DNA from: Brachyspira suanatina
GTDB lineage: Bacteria > Spirochaetota > Brachyspiria > Brachyspirales > Brachyspiraceae
Length of the DNA: 64,000 nt
Direction of reading: 5' to 3'
Assembly (NCBI RefSeq): GCF_001049755.1
Contig: NZ_CVLB01000001.1
Coordinates: 930,001 to 994,000, forward strand
The position numbers and the translations under genes were made by a program. Below are positions 55,907-64,000 of the stretch, in pieces (within the stretch, counting starts at the first letter, position 1; every line of letters begins with the position of its first letter). Under the pieces are notes generated by a model. It was not told the origin of the DNA. It searched no databases and saw nothing but the letters and a program-made list of their open reading frames with translations.

Positions 55907-56608
55907 TTAATAATATGTATATGCTTCTTCTTCCGCTTCTTCTCCGAATTTGAATATATCTAAATGAATACCTACCTGAACACCAACATCAACAGAGCCT
56001 AATTTTCCAGGATATTTATATCCTTCACCTAATGAAGCTAAGTTATCTTTTATCTGATAATATGGTATATCAAAATTAACATATAATGATAAGCTTACAA
56101 GGAATAAATCTATACCTGTATAAAGTCTTACATAAGGTATAATAGTATTATTAAATCTTGCTGAGAAATTTCCTCCGCTTAATGCTATATTATTATTTCC
56201 TTCCCAATATTTACCTGTGAAAGGAATTTTAACGCCTCCGCCTATACCTAATTGAAATAGCATAGGATTCCATCTGAAATTAAGGCCCATCATAACAGTA
56301 TCAAATTCATGTGTGAAGTTTTTAGAATCAGTTTGAAATTTAAATGTATCTCTATACCAACCAACGTCTATACCTATAGATACATTATTATATTTATTTA
56401 CTTTAAAAGTAACTCTAGGGTTAAATATAACGCCTACTTCAAATGCTGTTTGAGGACTTATTGAGGCAGTTGGATTTAAATTATCATTTTGATATAGGCT
56501 AGGAATGCTTCCTCCTAATGGTATATAAAGTCCTACACCTAAAGAGTGAGAGTAGGATAATGCCGATATCATCAGAAATAGACTGATTAGTATAATACTT
56601 TTTTTCAT
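55907..56608 (-). CDS. Outer-membrane beta-barrel protein, array copy 4
   Basis: The 233-residue protein has a signal peptide and the shared barrel pattern: L-G-V-G-L-Y-I-P-L-G-G-S-I-P-S, then F-N-P-R-V-T-F, G-W-Y-R-D-T-F-K-F-Q-T and L-Y-V-N-F-D-I-P. Its end is extended by an acidic tail (E-E-A-E-E-E-A-Y-T-Y-Y) not found in copy 3. It is transcriptionally the first gene of the array. Its promoter has TTGACT at 56828-56833 but a weaker -10 (TACCTT) than copies 2 and 3. Function unknown. Confidence 0.83.
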   Translation of the reverse strand: MKKSIILISLFLMISALSYSHSLGVGLYIPLGGSIPSLYQNDNLNPTASISPQTAFEVGVIFNPRVTFKVNKYNNVSIGIDVGWYRDTFKFQTDSKNFTHEFDTVMMGLNFRWNPMLFQLGIGGGVKIPFTGKYWEGNNNIALSGGNFSARFNNTIIPYVRLYTGIDLFLVSLSLYVNFDIPYYQIKDNLASLGEGYKYPGKLGSVDVGVQVGIHLDIFKFGEEAEEEAYTYY

Positions 56609-56804
56609 ATTTTCTCCTTAAAACTATTATTTTTAATAATTATGATAGAAACATAAAATAATTTAGAATATTTATTTTAGATAAATAAAATGATAAAAGA
56701 ATAAACGAATGTTTAAAATTTGAGAATACAAATATAGAATTTTTAAAATAGAAATTTAAATATTGCATAAATTAATTCCATGAAACTTTCATAAGCCTTA
56801 TCTT

Positions 56805-56833
56805 AAGGTAAATGTTTTTTATATAAAAGTCAA
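56805..56833 (-). promoter_or_regulatory. Promoter of array copy 4
   Basis: On the minus strand TTGACT (56828-56833) and TACCTT (56805-56810) are 17 bp apart. The -10 differs from the TACATT of copies 2 and 3 at one position. It abuts the 3' end of waaA. Confidence 0.55.
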
Positions 56834-56852
56834 TATGAAAATATCTAATTTG

Positions 56853-58115
56853 TTATACTATACCCTGATATTTATTTATGATATCTATAGTTTTTTTGGA
56901 AGCACCGTTATTTTGTATGAGTAAATTATATGCTTTATCTGCTAAACTATTTCGAAGCTCTTCATTTTGATATGCTTCTTTTATTGTATCAGCTAATTTT
57001 TCTTTATCATTGCAAGTGAGTACAGCTTCTTTCATATACTCATATATTTCAATAAAATTATACATATACTTTCCAACTATAACCGGCTTTTTAAAATAAA
57101 TAGCTTCTAATATATTATGTCCGCCCATAGTTCCCATAAAAGTACCGCCCATTATAACTAAGTCAGAAAGTTTATACCAATTCAATAATTCACCTATTGT
57201 ATTTATTATTATTCCGTCTTCAGATGTTTTATCATAATCAGTATAAAGAGGCATTTCATAATCTAATTTATTAGCTAATTTTTGTATATCTTCGCCTCTT
57301 GTTATATCTCTTGGTACTATAACTATATATACTTTATCTTTAATTCCTAAATCATTTATAGCTTTTAATATAAGTTCTTCTTCTCCTGGATGTGTGCTTC
57401 CTGCTGTTATAACAAATTTATTTACAGGGATCATATTTTCTAAATCATCTATCTTTTTTTCATCTACATAATAATTGATATCATATTTTAAATTTCCTGT
57501 AACAGTTATAAGAGATTCAGGCATTCCTATGTATATCATATTTTTTTTATCAATATTGCTCTGTGCCAATATTTTAGTGTACATATTGAAATAAGGCTTG
57601 AAAAAGAATTTAAAGTTTTTATATCCTTTTATTTCCTTTTTACCTATCCTTCCATTAATCATATATAGGGGTATAAGTTTTTTATGAAGTGAATATATCA
57701 GAGTAGGCCATATTTCTATTTCTGCTATCATTACATATTCAGGTGAAATTAAATTTATAAGTTTATTAATCATATGAGGATAATCTAAAGTAAGATAAAA
57801 TAGTTCTACTTTATCTCCATAATTCTTTTTAGCTATATCATATCCTCCGACTGTAGTGGTAGATAAATAAATTGTGTAGCCTTTTTCTATTAAAGTAAAT
57901 ACTATTTCTCTAACTGCTACTATTTCTCCAACACTTACAGCATGTATCCATACAGCATTCTTATTGTTTTCTTTTGGATATATGAAACCTAATCTTGATA
58001 AGGCCCCTTTTCTAATACTTTTATTGAAGATCATCATAATGGAAAAAACTATAAATATTACAGGATAAAAAATGTATCCGAATATTGTGTATACAGACAT
58101 TAAAAATTTCTGCAT
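56853..58115 (-). CDS. waaA: 3-deoxy-D-manno-octulosonic acid (Kdo) transferase
   Basis: WaaA (KdtA) adds Kdo to lipid A precursor on the inner face of the inner membrane. The 420-residue protein has an N-terminal membrane anchor (about residues 5-28), then R-L-G-F, W-I-H-A-V-S-V-G-E near residue 52 with the likely catalytic base, and a GT-B C-terminal half with T-A-G-S-T-H-P-G-E-E and G-G-T-F-M-G-T-M-G-G-H-N-I-L-E. Its presence shows that the organism makes a Kdo-containing lipooligosaccharide. It follows a small membrane protein gene by 17 bp. Confidence 0.93.
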   Translation of the reverse strand: MQKFLMSVYTIFGYIFYPVIFIVFSIMMIFNKSIRKGALSRLGFIYPKENNKNAVWIHAVSVGEIVAVREIVFTLIEKGYTIYLSTTTVGGYDIAKKNYGDKVELFYLTLDYPHMINKLINLISPEYVMIAEIEIWPTLIYSLHKKLIPLYMINGRIGKKEIKGYKNFKFFFKPYFNMYTKILAQSNIDKKNMIYIGMPESLITVTGNLKYDINYYVDEKKIDDLENMIPVNKFVITAGSTHPGEEELILKAINDLGIKDKVYIVIVPRDITRGEDIQKLANKLDYEMPLYTDYDKTSEDGIIINTIGELLNWYKLSDLVIMGGTFMGTMGGHNILEAIYFKKPVIVGKYMYNFIEIYEYMKEAVLTCNDKEKLADTIKEAYQNEELRNSLADKAYNLLIQNNGASKKTIDIINKYQGIV

Positions 58116-58132
58116 ATATTATTTCCTTTAAA

Positions 58133-58417
58133 TTATAAAATAGCCGCTAAAGTCATTATAATAATAATTAAGTATACAATAAAAGAAATTCCTGCCTTTA
58201 CTAAAGCATGATGTTTTCTTGTACCCCATTCACATTTGAAATATATTACTATAAATGAAATAAATAATAATATCTCAATAGCATTTACTATGATAAATAT
58301 TGCTTCATATATTCCTGTTTTTATATTATTATGCTCTATTATATAGAAAGCTGCTATAGGGAAAAGCATAAATATAGACGCATTTACTATTCTATGTATT
58401 AAAATATATTTATTCAT
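58133..58417 (-). CDS. Small membrane protein of unknown function
   Basis: The 94-residue protein has three hydrophobic helices (about residues 10-28, 36-60 and 72-94), with the loop K-C-E-W-G-T-R-K-H-H-A-L-V-K-A before the last. I do not recognise a family. It lies between comEC (83 bp upstream) and waaA (17 bp downstream) on the same strand, so it probably belongs to that operon and may be an envelope protein. Confidence 0.65.
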   Translation of the reverse strand: MNKYILIHRIVNASIFMLFPIAAFYIIEHNNIKTGIYEAIFIIVNAIEILLFISFIVIYFKCEWGTRKHHALVKAGISFIVYLIIIIMTLAAIL

Positions 58418-58500
58418 AGCTTAAATTATACTAAAATATATATAATTGTCAAAGTAAATTTTCAATTTTTAAATCTAATTAACTTTTTAATGTTATAATA

Positions 58501-60114
58501 TTATAAAGTATTTGATTTGTTAATCTTTATTCTTATTAATATACCTGCAAATATTATCATAAACGTTGCAAATATTGCATAATATAAATTTAAGTTTAAT
58601 TCATATTTTAGGAAATGTATATTGCTGAATTTATTTGCCAATTCTATTAAAGTATAAGAAAAAAATTCTGACGTTTTGGAAGGAAAAACTGATAATGGTT
58701 CATATATTTGATATGTTATTATTGTTATTAATGATGATGAGAGTATTATAAAAGATATAGGTACAGCAAATATATTTGATATTAGAGATGTAATATTTAA
58801 TATTGAAAAATGATATATGCTTAGCGGAAGAACAGTTATTAGTGCAAATATATTTATAGATAAAAATGCTAATAGTTTTATAGAAATATTTTTTATTAAG
58901 TTTGTAATTTTATTATTTGTATTTATATTCTTTATGTTTTTAATTATATAAAAATTGAATATTGGATAATAAATAATTATTCCTAAAGTTGCTAAAAATG
59001 AAAATTGAAAACTTATATCTTTAATTGAATTTGGATTTAACAGTAATATAATTAAAGCAGATAAAAATAATGCATTAATAGAATTTCTGTTTCTGTCAAA
59101 ATAATATGATATAAGCAGACAAAAAAACATTATGCTTGCTCTTATTATGGAAACTGAAAACAATGTTATAGGCGGATATATTATTATGGTTATGATTGTT
59201 GATATTAATATCCTTTTATAAAAGTTTATAGGAAAGAATGATAGTATTAAAAATAAAATTGAAAGTATCATCGAAATATGGAGACCTGATATAGAAAGTA
59301 TATGAGATATTCCAGCATCTATAAAGTATTGTCTTATATGATATGGTATTATGTTTTTATCTCCTATCATTATTCCTTGTGCTATGGAGTAGGGTATAGC
59401 TTCCATATTCGAGCCTAATGATTTTTTTATTATGTTTCTTATTTTTGTAGAATGAGCATTTATATAATTAATAATAGAAAATCCGTTTTTTTGAATAACA
59501 AAATTATTATATCTGTATATACTTGCAGCGCCGTAAAGCATTCTGTCTGATAAAACTTCTATTATTATTTTAGAATTATAAATGTCATCGTTAGTTAATA
59601 TATTTTTGTATAAATTTATTTTTGATGATACTGTTATTTCATCGTTAATGAATAATGTTTTTAATGAATCATTATAAAGTCTTATATTTCCTGCATAATC
59701 ATACCAATTAGTACCGTCATAAACTTTATTCACATAAGCAATGTATCTTTCTCTAAAACCAACAACTCCGTCATAAGATAATATTTTTGCATTGTATGCT
59801 TCTATTGGCTTATCAAAATTATTAAGAGGATTTTTTAATATATTATAGTACCTAATAATTGTATAGCTATATCCTATAAATAAACATGAAAATATAAGCG
59901 ACATTATAGAAATATTTAATTTATTTTTTAATGCTGATATTATTGATAAAATTATAAGTATCAAAGCTATTATAATAGAAATATGAAGAAATTTATTAGT
60001 TTTGAATGCTATTGCTGTACCAACTGCAAATGATAATGTAATGTATATTATATATGTGAGAGGATATAGGAAAAAAATTTTATTATAATTTTTAATCTCT
60101 TTTAACGATTCCAT
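58501..60114 (-). CDS. ComEC/Rec2-type competence channel, short form
   Basis: ComEC carries transforming single-stranded DNA across the inner membrane. The 537-residue protein has an N-terminal DUF4131-like region (about 1-170) and the Competence domain with the signature H-I-L-S-I-S-G-L-H-I near residue 271, followed by many hydrophobic helices. The C-terminal metallo-beta-lactamase domain found in longer ComEC proteins is absent. The start overlaps the end of the TetR gene by 23 bp, so the two are translationally linked. No other competence gene is in the window, so DNA uptake is not established. Confidence 0.87.
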   Translation of the reverse strand: MESLKEIKNYNKIFFLYPLTYIIYITLSFAVGTAIAFKTNKFLHISIIIALILIILSIISALKNKLNISIMSLIFSCLFIGYSYTIIRYYNILKNPLNNFDKPIEAYNAKILSYDGVVGFRERYIAYVNKVYDGTNWYDYAGNIRLYNDSLKTLFINDEITVSSKINLYKNILTNDDIYNSKIIIEVLSDRMLYGAASIYRYNNFVIQKNGFSIINYINAHSTKIRNIIKKSLGSNMEAIPYSIAQGIMIGDKNIIPYHIRQYFIDAGISHILSISGLHISMILSILFLILSFFPINFYKRILISTIITIIIYPPITLFSVSIIRASIMFFCLLISYYFDRNRNSINALFLSALIILLLNPNSIKDISFQFSFLATLGIIIYYPIFNFYIIKNIKNINTNNKITNLIKNISIKLLAFLSINIFALITVLPLSIYHFSILNITSLISNIFAVPISFIILSSSLITIITYQIYEPLSVFPSKTSEFFSYTLIELANKFSNIHFLKYELNLNLYYAIFATFMIIFAGILIRIKINKSNTL

Positions 60115-60661
60115 AGAAAATAATATTTATAATAGTATCTAAATCTTTTTCATAAAGCTCTGAATTTTTATTTTTAGCCCATTCTAATTCAAAACCTTTT
60201 ATTATGGCGAGAATAGCTTCAGTGGCAAGTCTTAAATCTATATTGAATAAACCTTTTTTTACTCCGCTTCTTAATATCATTTTTATAGTATTATATTCTT
60301 CTTTATGATATTGTGCTCTCATATGTTCTATAAGAGTGAAGTCTTCAAATATTTCGCTGTGAAGTGCTTCATAAAGATTGGCAAGTTTTATATAACCTTT
60401 TTGTCTCGTGAGAATGTATGCTCTCAATTTTGCTTCTGCGGTATCTTCTTTTTTTATTGCTTCATATAATTCTTTTTTTAGGTCATTGGCTTCATTTTCT
60501 GCTATGGCAAAAAATATTTCTTCTTTACTTTTGAAATAATGATAAATACTGCTTTTGGATTTATGTACCATCAATGCTATATCACTCATAGATGCTTTTT
60601 TGAATCCGTACTTTTTAAATAGTCGTTTTCCAGCATTTACTATCTGTTCCCGAGGAGTCAT
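60092..60661 (-). CDS. TetR/AcrR family regulator
   Basis: The 189-residue protein has the TetR DNA-binding domain: I-V-N-A-G-K-R-L-F-K-K-Y-G-F in the first helices, then A-S-M-S-D-I-A and the recognition helix S-K-S-S-I-Y-H-Y-F-K-S-K-E-E near residue 35. The C-terminal ligand domain is helical. It is the first gene of a likely operon with comEC, a small membrane protein and waaA, overlapping comEC by 23 bp. It may control this operon and its own promoter. The effector is unknown. Confidence 0.9.
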   Translation of the reverse strand: MTPREQIVNAGKRLFKKYGFKKASMSDIALMVHKSKSSIYHYFKSKEEIFFAIAENEANDLKKELYEAIKKEDTAEAKLRAYILTRQKGYIKLANLYEALHSEIFEDFTLIEHMRAQYHKEEYNTIKMILRSGVKKGLFNIDLRLATEAILAIIKGFELEWAKNKNSELYEKDLDTIINIIFYGIVKRD

Positions 60662-60899
60662 TTTCTCAACCTTTAACCCATATTTAATTATATTATATAC
60701 TCTATTTTTTATTTGTCAAAGTTTATTAAAAATTAAAGAACATTAATAGTATGTATATATGAAAAATATTTTTAATTATAGTATTTTATTAAATAAATTT
60801 TTATTATAAAATGTTATATTATTAATATAATTATAAAGTAATTTTTTTATTATATATATTAATGTTGATGTATAAAGATTTTTATGTTAATATAGAAAT

Positions 60900-61835
60900 A
60901 TGTGCAATAAGTTTGATACAAATATGTTTGATGATATTGATGTTTTAAAAGAACTTTCAAAAACTTGGCATGCTTATTATAATTTTAGAATGTCTTGTAT
61001 TTCATTGAAAAATTCAGAATATCTTTTAAGTATATTATCATTGATATTAAATCCTGCAAATCATTATGAATATAAAGATATTGGTATGATATCATATGGT
61101 ATTTTAGAAGAATATCATTCTAAACATAAAGAATTTAGTATATTAAAAGAATTTTTAAATAGCGAATATAATTCTGAAATTTTATCAAGAATAGTAAGTT
61201 TATTAGAAGGAACAGATATTGTTATTGATAAAACTTATGACGAAGATATTAATTATATAGATAGTTTAGATTTAGATCCTATTTTTAAATTATTAGTTTA
61301 TCAAAAAGTATCTTATGAATATGTTAAAAATTATCAGAGCAGTTTTATAATATGCCGTGTTATATTTAATATATATTCATATAAATTAAAATTGTTGGAT
61401 ACTCCAATATTGTATCCATATCAATTTTTTGAAGCTAGTATGAATAGCACATCAGATAAAGAATCTATAATAAGATATTTAAAGTTTTTAAGAGGAATAT
61501 GTTTATATGCGGTAGATACTATTAGTTTTGTACATAAGAATTTATTAGTATTAAAAAATAAATTACTGCTTAATAAAAATTTTAAGAAATTAACAGATTC
61601 TAATGTATTTTCTATTATATTTATTACTCCTTATGTAAGGATAGTTGATTTAATGGAGATGTTTGGATGGAAAAGAGATAAAGCTGCTAGATTATTATCA
61701 AAGTTAAGGGAAGAAGGATTATTTAGCGAAACTAAAGTAAAAAAAGAGAAAATATTTGTAAATAAATATATAATAGGGTTATTTGAGTCAGGAGAAAATG
61801 AAAAACCAGAAGAGTTTTTGGATAAGTTTATATAA
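60900..61835 (+). CDS. Fic-like protein lacking the catalytic motif, with C-terminal winged helix
   Basis: The last 70 residues of this 311-residue protein form a winged helix like that at the end of Fic-domain proteins: I-I-F-I-T-P-Y-V-R-I-V-D-L, then K-A-A-R-L-L-S-K-L-R-E-E-G-L. Before it, Y-S-Y-K-L-K-L-L-D-T-P-I-L-Y and the helices after it match in pattern the part that follows the Fic motif. The motif HPF-x-(D/E)-G-N-(G/A)-R itself is missing: the region holds Y-E-Y-V-K-N-Y-Q-S-S-F-I-I. It would not be an active AMP-transferase. The relation to Fic proteins is inferred by eye. It stands alone before a tRNA gene. Confidence 0.5.
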   Translation: MCNKFDTNMFDDIDVLKELSKTWHAYYNFRMSCISLKNSEYLLSILSLILNPANHYEYKDIGMISYGILEEYHSKHKEFSILKEFLNSEYNSEILSRIVSLLEGTDIVIDKTYDEDINYIDSLDLDPIFKLLVYQKVSYEYVKNYQSSFIICRVIFNIYSYKLKLLDTPILYPYQFFEASMNSTSDKESIIRYLKFLRGICLYAVDTISFVHKNLLVLKNKLLLNKNFKKLTDSNVFSIIFITPYVRIVDLMEMFGWKRDKAARLLSKLREEGLFSETKVKKEKIFVNKYIIGLFESGENEKPEEFLDKFI

Positions 61836-61841
61836 AAGTGC

Positions 61842-61869
61842 TTGACATTTTTCTAAAAACATGTAAAAT
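61842..61869 (+). promoter_or_regulatory. Promoter of the tRNA-Met/rpsU unit
   Basis: A perfect TTGACA (61842-61847) and TAAAAT (61864-61869) are 16 bp apart, giving a start about 20 bp before the first tRNA. Confidence 0.75.
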
Positions 61870-61894
61870 GCTTTAATATTTAATAATTAGACAT

Positions 61895-61967
61895 CGCGGG
61901 GTGGAGCAGTTGGTAGCTCGTTGGGCTCATAACCCAAAGGCCGTAGGTTCAAGTCCTGCCCCCGCTA
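61895..61967 (+). tRNA. Initiator tRNA-fMet (CAT)
   Basis: A complete 73-base cloverleaf with anticodon CAT in the loop CTCATAA. It has the initiator hallmarks: an unpaired C1 opposite T72 and three consecutive G-C pairs at the bottom of the anticodon stem (GGG/CCC). The T arm is GTAGG-TTCAAGT-CCTGC. The 3' CCA is not encoded. Confidence 0.95.
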
Positions 61968-61996
61968 ATAGCCAATAATAAAGGCTTATTTATTTT

Positions 61997-62070
61997 GGCG
62001 GCGTGGCTCAGGTGGTTAGAGCATGCGGCTCATATCCGCAGTGTCAGGGGTTCAAGTCCCTTCGCCGCTA
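61997..62070 (+). tRNA. Elongator tRNA-Met (CAT)
   Basis: A complete 74-base cloverleaf with anticodon CAT in the loop CTCATAT and acceptor arms GGCGGCG/CGCCGCT. It resembles the Bacillus elongator tRNA-Met more than tRNA-Ile with a modified CAT anticodon, although the latter cannot be fully excluded by eye. CCA is not encoded. It follows the initiator tRNA by 29 bp. Confidence 0.9.
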
Positions 62071-62099
62071 ATAATTTTATAAAAAGGCAGGTGAGTGAA

Positions 62100-62309
62100 T
62101 TGGTAAGAGTATTCGCTAATGAAGGCGAACCAGTAGAAAGCGTTATTAAAAGATTCCGTAGAGCTTGTGAAAATGAAGGCATATTGCAGGATCTTAAAGA
62201 AAAACAATTCTATAAAAAACCTTCTCTTGAGAAAAAACTTCAGAGAGAGAAAGCTCTTAAGAGAATGAAAAGAAAAATCAAAAAAGAACGCAGACTTGGT
62301 TTGTTATAA
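62100..62309 (+). CDS. rpsU: Ribosomal protein S21
   Basis: The 69-residue basic protein matches bS21, which sits at the mRNA-16S rRNA contact region of the 30S subunit. The core is R-V-F-A-N-E-G-E-P-V-E-S-V-I-K-R-F-R-R, followed by E-K-Q-F-Y-K-K-P-S and an extended lysine/arginine-rich tail. The start is taken as TTG at 62100, five bases after a perfect AGGTGA Shine-Dalgarno. This gives the family's normal length at the N-terminus; a GTG at 62091 would overlap that site. The frame is open back through the elongator tRNA, but that part is not coding. Confidence 0.92.
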   Translation: MVRVFANEGEPVESVIKRFRRACENEGILQDLKEKQFYKKPSLEKKLQREKALKRMKRKIKKERRLGLL

Positions 62310-62326
62310 TTCATCTGTTTTTATTT

Positions 62327-62360
62327 AAAGCATTGATATCTAGTATCAGTGCTTTTTTTT
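62327..62360 (+). terminator. Terminator after rpsU
   Basis: AAAGCATTGATA pairs with TATCAGTGCTTT with one G-T pair and is followed by eight T in all. Confidence 0.88.
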
Positions 62361-62380
62361 AATCTAATTGACATATATAC

Positions 62381-62409
62381 TTGAAAATATTTGTTATTTA
62401 ATGTATAAT
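62381..62409 (+). promoter_or_regulatory. Promoter of groEL
   Basis: TTGAAA (62381-62386) and TATAAT (62404-62409) are 17 bp apart. The leader of about 75 nt contains no CIRCE inverted repeat. Confidence 0.7.
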
Positions 62410-62459
62410 TTTCACAATTTTAAAATGAAATAATTTTAAAAGTTCAATAATGATAATAA

Positions 62460-64000
<1,541 letters not shown>

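Noticed and set aside
61995-62099. N-terminal extension of S21 through the elongator tRNA gene
   Set aside because: The sequence is a complete tRNA, and a perfect Shine-Dalgarno with a suitable TTG follows it. The extension has no counterpart in S21.

Overview
The window is strongly AT-rich and looks chromosomal. It most likely comes from a spirochaete of the genus Brachyspira. This is inference from overall gene style: ankyrin-repeat proteins, Rpn-type nucleases with GIEQ-rich tails, a DUF285/BspA-type protein, tandem small beta-barrel outer-membrane proteins, a Kdo transferase (so a Gram-negative-type envelope), and a very A/T-biased codon use. No 16S gene is present to prove it.

Layout. 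1-8.4 kb holds the end of an ankyrin protein, a DUF58 protein, a MATE exporter, a nucleotidyltransferase, pheS-pheT and a phosphoribosyltransferase. 8.5-14.8 kb is an unstable-looking segment: an intact Rpn nuclease gene with a 12-bp tandem repeat, uvrC, a radical-SAM maturase gene enclosed by long inverted repeats rich in short GC-rich modules, and a broken second Rpn gene carrying an in-frame GC-rich insertion. 14.9-19.2 kb has a replication-type HTH protein and a TPP-riboswitch operon (YjiH-type transporter, PhzF-like isomerase, ThiM). 19.2-24.5 kb, on the minus strand, has ilvD and two near-identical BASS transporters around an iron-ADH-like protein that lacks a metal ligand. 24.6-33 kb is housekeeping and stress (chemoreceptor, ferritin, flavin reductase, gdhA) plus an Imm51-like gene with a TPR partner.

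33.1-39.3 kb has a Na/Pi cotransporter, then a fucosylation operon (fcl-gmd-fucosyltransferase) that starts at a G7 tract, converging on an MltD-like lipoprotein whose signal peptide requires an ATT start. 39.5-46.4 kb has an NmrA-like gene broken in an A7 run, divergent from an Rrf2 regulator with twin operators, then AbgT-PepT, a second MATE protein and a secreted protein. 46.6-48.6 kb is a small defence-like patch: a RelB/YoeB-type toxin-antitoxin pair and an FRG-domain gene bracketed by 47-48 bp direct repeats.

48.6-64 kb has valS, folC, a tandem array of four paralogous outer-membrane beta-barrel genes with signs of gene conversion and conserved promoters and long leaders, a TetR-comEC-orf-waaA operon, a Fic-like protein without the catalytic motif, initiator and elongator tRNA-Met genes directly ahead of rpsU, and the start of groEL, which runs off the window.

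The strongest candidates for something undescribed are the approximately 20-bp GC-rich modules that nest inside a larger repeat and apparently also inside a coding sequence, the inverted-repeat-bounded maturase unit, and the direct-repeat-bounded FRG gene.
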